The position numbers were made by a program, and so were the translations under genes. Of a stretch of DNA of 15,847 bases, positions 7,218 to 13,708 are shown in pieces. Origin of the DNA: an uncultured bacterium. Its GTDB lineage: Bacteria; Planctomycetota; Phycisphaerae; Phycisphaerales; SM1A02. Location: positions 1-15,847 of the forward strand of contig CAIXEV010000265.1 in NCBI GenBank assembly GCA_903918555.1. Reading direction: 5' to 3'. Position 1 is the first letter of the stretch, and every line of letters begins with the position of its first letter. Below the pieces are notes generated by a model, which did not search any database, was not told the origin of the DNA, and saw only the letters and a program-made list of their open reading frames with translations.

Positions 7218-7613
7218 ATGGAGCGCCGCGTTCGCTTCAACATCAACCCCGAAGACTTGACGGGAGCGGGTCGCCCGGCCGACGCGGCCGCGAAGGGCGG
7301 TGCCGCAGGCTCGTCAGGCGCCCTGTCGGCCGAGCTCTCTGGCGATGGCTCTCTTGCGCTCCTGGCGCCCGAAGCCGCCCAGAAGGCCTTGGCGGAGGCG
7401 CGGGTGCTCCTCGCCGAACTGCTGGCCAACCGGGTGATCGTGGAGAACAAACTGGCGGAAGACCGTCGGCAGGACCCGATCCGCCAGGTGACGGGCAGCA
7501 GCGCCATCGAGGTCGCGATCGCCTCGACCGAGGACTTCATCCGCCGGCTCGAGATCGCCGTCGACGCTGCGAACGGGTATGCCCGCTCCGGCGCGACCGC
7601 AGGCAGCGCCTGA
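7218..7613 (+). CDS. Small alpha-helical protein of unknown function
   Basis: A 131-residue protein with a basic, strand-like start (MERRVRFNINPEDLTG), a low-complexity Ala/Gly/Ser linker at about 17-45, and a helical region at 48-125. The helical part, APEAAQKALAEARVLLAEL then IEVAIASTEDFIRRLEIAVD, has heptad-like spacing of Leu/Ile/Val, suggesting an antiparallel helical pair or a dimer. No membrane segment or signal peptide. The start ATG 7218 lacks an obvious Shine-Dalgarno sequence, but is 22 bases after a candidate -10 element. The gene ends 12 bases before the convergent FkbM stop. I do not recognise a family. Confidence 0.65.
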   Translation: MERRVRFNINPEDLTGAGRPADAAAKGGAAGSSGALSAELSGDGSLALLAPEAAQKALAEARVLLAELLANRVIVENKLAEDRRQDPIRQVTGSSAIEVAIASTEDFIRRLEIAVDAANGYARSGATAGSA

Positions 7614-7625
7614 GCCGCCCCCCGC

Positions 7626-8429
7626 TCACTTCACGCGCTGGTAGACCGCGACCGCGCCGTAGCGGTCGATGATCTGCCATTCGCCGCCCGCGACCGGAAG
7701 CTGGGTGACCTCCTCGAGGGTGTAGCGTCGCCCGCCCCACTCGGTCGCATGGCACTCGACGATCATCATGCGGCAGCCGGCAAGCGCGGCGCGGTGGTCG
7801 GTGAAGAGGCTGACCTCCGCGCCCTCGATGTCGGAGACGAGCGAGTACTCGCCGCCGCCGAGGCGCGCGACGATGTCGGTCAGCGTGATCGTGGGCACCT
7901 CGACGGTGCGCAGGCCCGCGCCCGCCGCGCTCACGAGCGTCGACTCCGCGATGTCGAGGCTGCCGACGCCGGTGTGCGACGCGACCATGGCGTGGATGAC
8001 CTCGACGGGCCGGTCGCCGCAGTTGCGCGCGATGTTCTCGCGGAGGATCGGCACGATCTCGGGGTTGGCCTCGATGCACGCCATCGGCACGCCGCGGTCG
8101 AGCCTGCGCGCGATCTGGCAGCTGTTGCCGCCGATGCTCGCGCCGAGCTCGATCACCTTCGAGTTGCCCGGGAGGTAGCGATGCACGAAATCGATCTCGG
8201 CACGCTCGTAGATCCCCGCAAGGAGGAGCGGCGCCTCGTAGGAGCCGCGGCGCCTCGTCCGGATGCGCGTGCCGCGGAACGGCACCGTCGCGCCGAAGAC
8301 GAGGCCTACGAGCCAGCGGGCGGGCGCGCTCTGGATGAACGCGATGACCGCGAGCTTGATCGGAACAAATCGGGCGGGCTTGGCGGGGCGATCCATCGCC
8401 ACTTGATCGGCTGCGCCGAGTCGCCGCAT
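7626..8429 (-). CDS. FkbM family methyltransferase
   Basis: A 267-residue S-adenosylmethionine-dependent methyltransferase. Motif I is VIELGASIGGNS (residues 92-103), followed by the acidic residue E120 in CIEANPEIVPIL, and the FkbM hallmark VSDIEGAEVSLF at 198-209 in place of the family's usual DVEG form. FkbM enzymes methylate hydroxyls on sugars or polyketides, and commonly sit in polysaccharide clusters. That agrees with the sugar-nucleotide dehydratase gene immediately upstream on the same strand. Residues about 26-50 contain a hydrophobic stretch that may bring the protein to the membrane. Start: ATG 8429 is chosen; GTG 8471 (14 residues longer) and ATG 8396 are alternatives, with no decisive ribosome-binding site. 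The acceptor molecule is unknown. Confidence 0.85.
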   Translation of the reverse strand: MRRLGAADQVAMDRPAKPARFVPIKLAVIAFIQSAPARWLVGLVFGATVPFRGTRIRTRRRGSYEAPLLLAGIYERAEIDFVHRYLPGNSKVIELGASIGGNSCQIARRLDRGVPMACIEANPEIVPILRENIARNCGDRPVEVIHAMVASHTGVGSLDIAESTLVSAAGAGLRTVEVPTITLTDIVARLGGGEYSLVSDIEGAEVSLFTDHRAALAGCRMMIVECHATEWGGRRYTLEEVTQLPVAGGEWQIIDRYGAVAVYQRVK

Positions 8430-8511
8430 GAAAGAAACCCCGTCCCGGAAGGCGGCAAACCGCGCGGACACCCCGCGTTTCAGGAGTTCCGACGGCCGGA
8501 GGCCGCCGCCG

Positions 8512-10014
8512 TCACGCCGCAGCGATCGGCTTTGCCCGCTCGGGGCAGAGTTCGCGCACGAGCGTCGACACCTTGGCTGCGTCGCGGCTGCGGCGGCTCG
8601 GCGTGAGCTGCTCGAGCATCGACTGCACCCACTTCGGCTCCGGCGCCGCGAGGCCCCAGATGCGGATGTCGGGGTGGCGCGACTCGCGGATCGTCTCTGC
8701 GTCGAGCGCGAGCTCCTCGTAGAGCTTCTCGCCCGGGCGTGCGCCCGAGTAGCGGACGAGCATCTCGCTCGGACGCGTGCCGCCGTCGGTGTCCTCGGGG
8801 AAGACCGGCGTCAGGCCGTGCATCTCGATGAAGCGGCGCGCGAGGTCGACGATCTTGAACGGCTCGCCCATGTCGAGCACGAACACCTCGCCGCTCGACG
8901 CGGAGCGGTCGGTGAGCGCGGCGGCCTGGATGACAAGCGCCGCAGCCTCGGGAATCGTCATGAAGTAGCGCGTCATGCGCGGGTCGGTGATCGTGAGCGG
9001 ACCGCCGTCGGCGATCTGGCGCTTCCAGGTCTCGAGCACGGAGCCGGAGCTGCCGAGCACATTGCCGAAGCGGACGAGCGAGCACGCGGTGCTGCTCGTG
9101 CGGTTCACGAACTGGACATAGAGCTCGGCGAGGCGCTTGGTCGTGCCCATGACCGAGGTCGGGTTCACGGCCTTGTCGCTCGAGACCATCACGAAGCGCT
9201 CGGCGCCCACGGCGACCGACGCGTCGACGACGCTCTGCGTGCCGAACACATTGTTGTCGACCGCAAGCGCGGGGTGGTCTTCCATCATCGGCACATGCTT
9301 GTGCGCGGCGGCGTGGAAGACGATGTCGGGCTCCTCCTCGCGGAAGAGATCGAGCGTGGCCTCGGTGTCGACGACATCGTGGAGCGCCGCGCGGCGCGCG
9401 AGCTGCGGATGACGGCGCGCGATCTGGCGGTCGATCTCGAACAGCGCGTTCTCGCTGCGCTCGACCATGACGAGCTTGCCGGGATTGAAGCGCGCGACGA
9501 TGCGGCAGAGCTCGCTGCCGATCGAGCCGCCTGCGCCCGTGACGACGACGGTGCGTCCGCCGACGACGGCCTGGATCGCCTTCTCGTCGACCGAGCGCGG
9601 AGGCCGGCCGATGAGGCGCTGGAGGTCGATGTCGATCTCGGTGCGCGGGCCGACGCCCGCGAGCTGGTCCTCGAGGCCGGGCATGTAGCGGTCGGCGACG
9701 CCCAGGCGACGGAGGCGGGTGCGGATCGCGATCAGCTGCTCCCACATCGGCGCGGGCAGCGTGACAAGAGCGAGGTCGGGGCGCGCGGTGGCGCAGATCG
9801 TCTCGAGGTCCTCGAGGACGCCGAGCGCGGGCGCGGGGCCGGGCGAACCGCCGCTGCGGCGGGCGCCGATCTCGACGCGGCCGAGGATCCGAGGCGAGCC
9901 TTCGATCGAGCCTCCGATCGAGGTTCCGATCGAGCCTCCCTCAAGAAGCGCGAGCTGCTGCTCGAGCAGGTCGCAGGCTGCTGGGGGACCGATCAGGATG
10001 GCGGTGCTGCGCAT
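8512..10014 (-). CDS. FlaA1/CapD-type sugar-nucleotide dehydratase, without membrane domain
   Basis: A 500-residue NDP-sugar 4,6-dehydratase/5-epimerase of the extended SDR type (PglF, WbpM, CapD group). Residues 4-115 form a first Rossmann-like domain, reduced compared with WbpM. The catalytic domain begins at VVVTGAGGSIGSE, where the Gly-rich NAD(P) loop is 159-166. SSDKAVNP (278-285) and MGTTK with M289 and K293 are the dehydratase motifs; as in WbpM/PglF the classical Tyr of YxxxK is Met. Conserved DPRMTRYFMT and GARPGEKLYEEL blocks follow. The four-helix N-terminal membrane domain typical of FlaA1-like proteins of about 600-650 residues is absent. Residues 26-40 are a GSI repeat coded by a near-perfect 12-base tandem repeat (9895-9939). 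Start ATG 10014 begins at the first strand (STAILIGP); ATG 10053 or 10062 would add 13-16 residues. The likely role is making a deoxy-amino sugar precursor for surface polysaccharide. Confidence 0.85.
   Translation of the reverse strand: MRSTAILIGPPAACDLLEQQLALLEGGSIGTSIGGSIEGSPRILGRVEIGARRSGGSPGPAPALGVLEDLETICATARPDLALVTLPAPMWEQLIAIRTRLRRLGVADRYMPGLEDQLAGVGPRTEIDIDLQRLIGRPPRSVDEKAIQAVVGGRTVVVTGAGGSIGSELCRIVARFNPGKLVMVERSENALFEIDRQIARRHPQLARRAALHDVVDTEATLDLFREEEPDIVFHAAAHKHVPMMEDHPALAVDNNVFGTQSVVDASVAVGAERFVMVSSDKAVNPTSVMGTTKRLAELYVQFVNRTSSTACSLVRFGNVLGSSGSVLETWKRQIADGGPLTITDPRMTRYFMTIPEAAALVIQAAALTDRSASSGEVFVLDMGEPFKIVDLARRFIEMHGLTPVFPEDTDGGTRPSEMLVRYSGARPGEKLYEELALDAETIRESRHPDIRIWGLAAPEPKWVQSMLEQLTPSRRSRDAAKVSTLVRELCPERAKPIAAA
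9895..9939 (-). repeat. 12-base tandem repeat inside the dehydratase gene
   Basis: Three and a half copies of a 12-base unit related to tccgatcgagcc run in phase with the reading frame and encode GGSIGTSIGGSIEGS. It lies between the first Rossmann strand-helix and the next strand, so it is probably a surface linker that can change length by slippage without frameshift. Confidence 0.75.
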
Positions 10015-10432
10015 GGGTGGCTCTTGGGTTGATGACGCTTGAAGGAGCGTCATGAGGGGCATGAGCGGATCGTGCTGGTCGTGCCGCCCGTATGGACTGG
10101 GGCGGCATGTCTCAGAACTGGGTATCGGCCTACGAGGCCAGAGGCTGTAGCCAAAGCCCCGAAATCCGACCGACGCGCGGAAGGGGCGCCGGAACTTGCA
10201 CGCAGGCGGGGTCGCGGGGCTCATGGAAGGCCATCGGATGGTCGAACCTTGACCCGTCCGCAGGCGCACTGGGCGCCTCCGAAAGCCCACGCGGAACCTG
10301 GGCATCCGAACGGTCGGACGCCGCAGGGAGAAGTCCGACGGCCGCCCCGGCGATTCCCCATACGATGGGGTTTCGAACGCAATTCCCGCGGTTCTCGCGG
10401 GGCTCGCACCGACTTGCACCTGAGAGCGCACC
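10015..10432. other. Divergent regulatory gap between the dehydratase gene and galE
   Basis: 418 bases with no credible gene. It holds several inverted repeats: TGACGCT (10033-10039) with AGCGTCA (10046-10052); AGGCGC (10262-10267) with GCGCCT (10273-10278); CCCCAT with ATGGGG around ACG (10357-10371 region); CCCGCG (10385-10390) with CGCGGG (10396-10401). The first covers the ATG codon at 10053 on the minus strand, and the last two lie within 80 bases of the galE start. A TACGAT at 10361 inside the CCCCAT repeat may be a -10 box for galE; no clear -35 was seen. Likely operators or leader hairpins, unproven. Confidence 0.5.
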
Positions 10433-11455
10433 ATGCAGATCCTCGTCACCGGCGGTTGTGGATTCATCGGCTCCCACGCGGCGCTGCGGCTGCTCGACGA
10501 GGGCCACTCCGTGACGGTCGTCGACAACCTCTTCCGAGGCCATCGCGCCGCGGCGGACAGGCTGTCCGAGGTGGGCGGCGCGCGGTTCCGCTTCGTCGAG
10601 GCCGACATCCTCGACACCGCCACGCTCGCCCGCGCCATGCGCGAGCAGGGAACCGAACTCGTCGTCCACTTCGCAGCGCTTGCGTATGTGGGAGAAAGCG
10701 TCGAGAAGCCGCGCGACTACTTCCGCACCAACACCGCCGGCGGTCTTTCGCTCCTCGATGCGATGTCATCCGCGGGCGTGCGCCGCATCGTCTTCAGCTC
10801 GACCTGCGCGACCTACGGCGAGCCGGAGGAGCGATTCATCCCGATCGCCGAGTCGACGCCGCAGCAGCCGATCAATCCGTATGGACGCTCGAAGCTGCAG
10901 TTCGAGGAGATCCTGCGCGCCGAGGTCGGCAATCCGAAGGACCCGAGCCCGCTCGCCGCGGTCGCGCTGCGCTACTTCAATGTCGCGGGCTGCGATCCGG
11001 ACGGCCGTCTCGGCGAGGACCATCGCCCCGAGACGCATCTGATCCCGATCTGCCTCGAGGTCGCGCTGGGCAAGCGTCCGCACCTCACGATCTTCGGCGA
11101 CGACTACGCGACGCCCGACGGAACCTGCGTGCGCGACTATGTGCATGTCACCGACCTCGTCGACGCGCACATCGCGGCCTTCCGCCAGCTCGAGCCCGGC
11201 GTCTACAAGCGCTGGAATGTCGGCATCGGCCGCGGATACTCGGTGCGCGAGGTCGTGGAGAGCGTGCGCCGCGTGACGGGCCGTCCGCTTCCGGTCGTCA
11301 TGGGCACGCGCCGCGCGGGAGACCCGGCGACGCTCTACGCCGACGCGAGCGCGATCCGCCGCGACCTTGGCTGGCAGGCGCGCTTCACCGATCTCGACGA
11401 GATCGTCGCCACGGCGTGGCGCTGGTATCAGGCGCATCCGAACGGATACCGCTGA
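10433..11455 (+). CDS. galE: UDP-glucose 4-epimerase
   Basis: A 340-residue extended short-chain dehydrogenase/reductase, the normal length for GalE, which interconverts UDP-glucose and UDP-galactose (or the N-acetyl forms) with bound NAD+. The nucleotide loop TGGCGFIG is at 6-13, the D31-N32 pair that fixes the ribose follows, and the catalytic centre has S122-S123-T124 (SSTCATYG) with Y150 and K154 in NPYGRSK. RYFNVAG, then GDDYATPDGTCVRDYVHVTD and KRWNVGIGRGYSVREV are typical GalE blocks. Start at ATG 10433 places the first strand immediately at the N-terminus. It feeds polysaccharide or LPS sugar supply; it is divergent from the dehydratase gene. Its stop is 25 bases from the convergent PagL-like gene. 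Confidence 0.95.
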   Translation: MQILVTGGCGFIGSHAALRLLDEGHSVTVVDNLFRGHRAAADRLSEVGGARFRFVEADILDTATLARAMREQGTELVVHFAALAYVGESVEKPRDYFRTNTAGGLSLLDAMSSAGVRRIVFSSTCATYGEPEERFIPIAESTPQQPINPYGRSKLQFEEILRAEVGNPKDPSPLAAVALRYFNVAGCDPDGRLGEDHRPETHLIPICLEVALGKRPHLTIFGDDYATPDGTCVRDYVHVTDLVDAHIAAFRQLEPGVYKRWNVGIGRGYSVREVVESVRRVTGRPLPVVMGTRRAGDPATLYADASAIRRDLGWQARFTDLDEIVATAWRWYQAHPNGYR

Positions 11456-11466
11456 CGCCGCGCATC

Positions 11467-11480
11467 GGCGCCGACGCGCC
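11467..11480. terminator. Short hairpin between convergent galE and PagL-like genes
   Basis: GGCGC (11467-11471) pairs with GCGCC (11476-11480) around CGAC in the 25-base gap between two convergent stop codons. There is no T tract on either side. It may help to terminate both transcripts but is too short to be confident. Confidence 0.3.
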
Positions 11481-12146
11481 TCATCGTCCGAGCGGGAAGC
11501 TCAGGCCGATCCCGACCGAAAGGCTGTCGAGGCCCGGGTTGTTCGGGCCGGTCTGGGCGTTCGAGACATGGAACCAGCCGACCTTGCCGACGAGGCGCGC
11601 GCCACCGCCGAGCGCGTAGGTCGCGCCGAGCGCCGCGCGCGGCGTGAAGTCGTAGTCGGTGCCGCCCGAGGGAAAATCGTCGCTGAAGCCGGCGAATCCG
11701 GCGCCGCCTTCGATGAAGAGCGAGTACTTCTCCTCGCGCACGAAGTGCCAGCGCGCCAGAAGTCCGAGGCCAAAGCCCCACGAATCGTTGGCGTCGGCGT
11801 CGATCACGAGGCCTTCGACGAACGCGCCGAACGACACGCCGTCGGCGACGAACCAATGCACGCCGACATCGAGCACGCCGATCGTCGTGCCGTCGAAGTC
11901 GAAGCACGGGCCGAGCGTGAACTCGAGGTCGAGCGTGTCGGCGCTGCCGTACGCGAGCGCGGGCTCCGCCGGAGTCGTCGGCGCATCCGCCGCCGGCGCG
12001 CCTTCAGACTGCTGCGCCAGCGAACCAAGGATCGACGGATCCGCGATCGCCGGCTCGAGGTGGAACGCTTCGGCAAGCGCGACCGAGGAGACGCACATCG
12101 GCGCGAGAGGCGCAAGCAGCGAGACGAGCAGGCGGATCGAGTTCAT
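11481..12146 (-). CDS. PagL-like outer-membrane acyloxyacyl hydrolase (lipid A deacylase family)
   Basis: A 221-residue exported protein. Residues 1-25 form a signal peptide (MNSIRLLVSLLAPLAP, then SSVALAEA with a cleavage site near A25). Residues 30-65 are a Pro/Ala linker. From about 68 the chain alternates hydrophobic and polar residues as an outer-membrane beta barrel (LDLEFTLGPCFDF, VSFGAFVEGLVIDA, YSLFIEGGAGFAGF), ending in a final aromatic-less FPLGR. The last part carries the PagL hallmark WFHVSNAQTGPNNPGLDSLS: H193 and S195 match the catalytic His and Ser, N196 follows, and D207 is where the PagL family usually places an acidic or polar residue. PagL removes the 3-O acyl chain of lipid A in the outer membrane. 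Only 7 bases separate the start from the end of the Nudix gene, so it is probably in that operon. Confidence 0.75.
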   Translation of the reverse strand: MNSIRLLVSLLAPLAPMCVSSVALAEAFHLEPAIADPSILGSLAQQSEGAPAADAPTTPAEPALAYGSADTLDLEFTLGPCFDFDGTTIGVLDVGVHWFVADGVSFGAFVEGLVIDADANDSWGFGLGLLARWHFVREEKYSLFIEGGAGFAGFSDDFPSGGTDYDFTPRAALGATYALGGGARLVGKVGWFHVSNAQTGPNNPGLDSLSVGIGLSFPLGR

Positions 12147-12153
12147 CTGCGCA

Positions 12154-12720
12154 TCATCCACGCCCGTCGGCGGTCCGCAAGGTGCGGAGTCGCTCGGACA
12201 CGGGGGAAAGTCGCCCCGATTCAGCGGACCGGAACTCCGAGCGGACGGCATCGTTGATCGCCGCGTTCGCAGGCGGCCAGTCGAACGACTCGAGCTCGGC
12301 GACGCCGATCCAGCGCACTTCGCCGGAACCGAGCGCGCGCGCGTGGGCGTCGGCGCGAACCTCGACGAGGAACGCGTGGAGCCGAACGCTCTTCTCGCGG
12401 ACGACGGTCGGATCGGTGTGGGCCACCACCGTGAGCGCGTGCGGTGCGCCCGTCACCTCCGCTGCGCCGAGGCCGACCTCTTCCTCGACTTCGCGCAGAG
12501 CCGCGGCCGACGCGTGCTCGCCCGGCTCGATCTTCCCGCCGGGGAACTCCCAGAGCCCCCCTCGGACGGCCTCCGCGTGGCGCCGCGCGATCAGCAGCTC
12601 GACCCCCCCGGCGACCCGGCGGAAGACCACCGCAACCGCCACCTCGACCCATCGGGTGGGGTTCGGCTCATCCGCCGAGGGCGGGCTGTCGTGGTTACTG
12701 GACGGCGAGGGGTTCGTCAT
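12154..12720 (-). CDS. Nudix hydrolase, MutT-like
   Basis: A 188-residue cytoplasmic Nudix pyrophosphohydrolase. The Nudix box GX5EX7REUXEEXGU is perfect, running from G62 to L84: E68 at the first conserved acid, R76-E77 and E80-E81 at the metal-binding helix. WEFPGGK before it and the FDWPPANAAI element after it (about 145-155) are typical of MutT-type 8-oxo-dGTP diphosphatases, which clean oxidised nucleotides before replication. The N-terminus (first 22 residues) is a disordered Ser/Pro-rich extension. The C-terminal 25 residues are an Arg/Ser tail. Start ATG 12720; no clear ribosome-binding site. It is followed at 7 bases by the PagL-like gene. Substrate is not certain; several Nudix families share this box. 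Confidence 0.85.
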   Translation of the reverse strand: MTNPSPSSNHDSPPSADEPNPTRWVEVAVAVVFRRVAGGVELLIARRHAEAVRGGLWEFPGGKIEPGEHASAAALREVEEEVGLGAAEVTGAPHALTVVAHTDPTVVREKSVRLHAFLVEVRADAHARALGSGEVRWIGVAELESFDWPPANAAINDAVRSEFRSAESGRLSPVSERLRTLRTADGRG

Positions 12721-12790
12721 GATCGCAAAGTCATTGCCAGACGCGACTTACATGATTCGCGCGGAACACGCGGAATCACGCGCTGGACCA

Positions 12791-12820
12791 TTGACCGCCC
12801 GCCCCCGACATCGGTACCGT
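12791..12820 (+). promoter_or_regulatory. Sigma70-type promoter for the intergenic small RNA
   Basis: TTGACC (12791-12796), an 18-base spacer and TACCGT (12815-12820). The -35 matches five of six consensus bases, the -10 three of six with the key T1, A2 and T6 present. It points away from the Nudix gene, into a region with no protein gene in that direction. Confidence 0.5.
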
Positions 12821-12826
12821 GCGAGG

Positions 12827-13050
12827 GCACCGCGGGTCTGGTCCTGGACCGTACCCAAGGCTGCCTCGACACACATCCCGTGAAGTGAGCGAATCGAGCC
12901 CTGCTCGCTGCTCTGTTCGCGGAATGAAGTGACCCGCCCTGAACGGCGATCATCTCTGCGTGTCGAGTCCATCTCAGTCCATCCACGCCCTCACGGGCTG
13001 TCGGAACCCCGTCCGGAGCGAGTCGGAGCGCGCCGGACGGGTCTTTTTTT
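12827..13050 (+). ncRNA. Putative structured small RNA (about 225 nt)
   Basis: A region without a convincing coding frame, bounded by a plus-strand promoter (12791-12820) and an intrinsic terminator (13008-13050). It opposes both flanking genes, so the terminator serves neither of them. Foldable elements: a 5' hairpin of GGGT/ACCC and GGTC/GACC (12834-12856); an 8-bp stem of CTCGACAC (12865-12872) with GTGTCGAG (12960-12967) that closes a domain of about 87 bases; inside it, AGCGA/TCGCT and CGCC/GGCG hairpins and two copies of TGAAGTGA (12881-12888 and 12924-12931); a GCCC/GGGC hairpin (12987-12998); then the terminator hairpin. It does not show the signature sequences of SRP RNA, RNase P RNA or tmRNA. 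6S RNA or an unknown regulatory RNA are possible. Boundaries come from promoter and terminator only. Confidence 0.5.
13008..13050 (+). terminator. Strong intrinsic terminator
   Basis: CCCGTCCGG (13008-13016) pairs perfectly with CCGGACGGG (13033-13041), extended inside the loop by GCG/CGC, and is followed by TC and seven T residues (13044-13050). It is the only T-tailed terminator I saw in the window and it is on the plus strand, where no protein gene precedes it for over 1.5 kb. Confidence 0.85.
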
Positions 13051-13063
13051 ACCCGCGCTTTTT

Positions 13064-13113
13064 CCCCCCGCTCTCTAACCCCGCTCTCTACCCCCGCTCT
13101 TCCTACCCCCGCT
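13064..13113 (-). repeat. Degenerate 13-15 base tandem repeat with four G-tracts
   Basis: On the plus strand the unit is close to acccccgctctct, present about 3.5 times. On the minus strand this reads as four G-tracts of 5, 5, 4 and 6 Gs, with A/G-rich spacers of 8-10 bases containing TAGAGAGC. It begins three bases after the stop codon of the PEGA lipoprotein gene, so the minus-strand transcript would carry the G-tracts. It could fold as a long-loop G-quadruplex at the message 3' end. Confidence 0.7.
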
Positions 13114-13116
13114 GCA

Positions 13117-13698
13117 TCACGGCGCGGGCGCTGGCGGCGTGTCGAGCGCCGGATCCGCCGGCTTGCCTTCGACGCTGTCCTGCAGCTTCTTGAGCTCGGC
13201 CTTCCCGGCCTTCTGCCCATCCTCGAGTCGATCATCGTCGCCACCGACGACGCCGTCGGCCCGCATCGACTCGCCGCGCAGGCGGTCGCGCAGCCCCGTC
13301 GCGCGGTCGACGAGCGCGTTCTCCGAATCGTCGCGCCGCACCAGCGTGAACTTCCAGCGCGTCTCGTTGCGCGCGTTGATCGGCAGGATCTCGACGATCA
13401 GGTCGAGCGGCACGGTGTCCCAGATCGGTCCACTCGTGGTGGCGGGCGTGACGAGCGGCTCGTAGCCCTCCTTCTCGATGCGGAGGTCGTAGGTGCCCTC
13501 GTGCGTGATCGCGACATCGACCGGCGTGCGGCCAACCTGCGCGTCGTTCACCCACACGAGCGCGCCCTGCGGCTCGGTGTCGATCCAGATGCGCCGCTCG
13601 ACGCAGCCCCCAAGGAAGCCCACGAGCAGGAACGCGGCGAAAGGCGCCGCGACGAGCGCGGTGCGGGAAGGCGTGGACATGCAGGCCAATCGTGACAT
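13117..13698 (-). CDS. PEGA-domain lipoprotein
   Basis: A 193-residue predicted lipoprotein. The N-terminus has a hydrophobic stretch at about 14-29 and a lipobox LGGC with the lipidated C32. Residues 36-80 form a PEGA domain (IWIDTEPQGALVWVNDAQVG, RTPVDVAI, GTYDLRIEKEGYEPL), a small beta domain common in envelope proteins. The rest is soluble: a TVPLDLIVEILP strand, then KAELKKLQDS and a C-terminal Pro/Ala tail (TPPAPAP). The start ATG 13698 is chosen because GAGGA lies 7-8 bases upstream; ATG 13680 would shorten the signal peptide and has no ribosome-binding site. Only 10 bases separate it from the lptB stop, so the two are likely co-transcribed, placing it in an LPS-export context. Its exact role is unknown. 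Confidence 0.8.
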   Translation of the reverse strand: MSRLACMSTPSRTALVAAPFAAFLLVGFLGGCVERRIWIDTEPQGALVWVNDAQVGRTPVDVAITHEGTYDLRIEKEGYEPLVTPATTSGPIWDTVPLDLIVEILPINARNETRWKFTLVRRDDSENALVDRATGLRDRLRGESMRADGVVGGDDDRLEDGQKAGKAELKKLQDSVEGKPADPALDTPPAPAP

Positions 13699-13708
13699 GG
13701 ACGCGTCC

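Noticed and set aside
9895..9939. CRISPR-like or mobile-element repeat
   Set aside because: It is a contiguous, in-frame 12-base tandem repeat inside a gene, with no spacers.
8428..10032. A plus-strand open frame of over 500 codons opposite the dehydratase gene
   Set aside because: Composition is that of an antisense shadow (Arg/Asp/Ala/Glu repeats). The minus-strand gene has full catalytic motifs.
10039..11619. A plus-strand open frame covering the galE upstream gap and galE in another frame
   Set aside because: It is Arg/Pro/Ala-rich, and galE in the neighbouring frame is unambiguous.
12827..13050. SRP RNA, RNase P RNA or tmRNA as identity of the intergenic RNA
   Set aside because: The hallmark sequences of these RNAs (such as the SRP GGAAG/GCAG loop or a tmRNA tag ending in Ala-Ala) were not seen.
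13064..13113. A CRISPR or origin-type repeat array
   Set aside because: Units are too short and contiguous, and no DnaA-like boxes are present.
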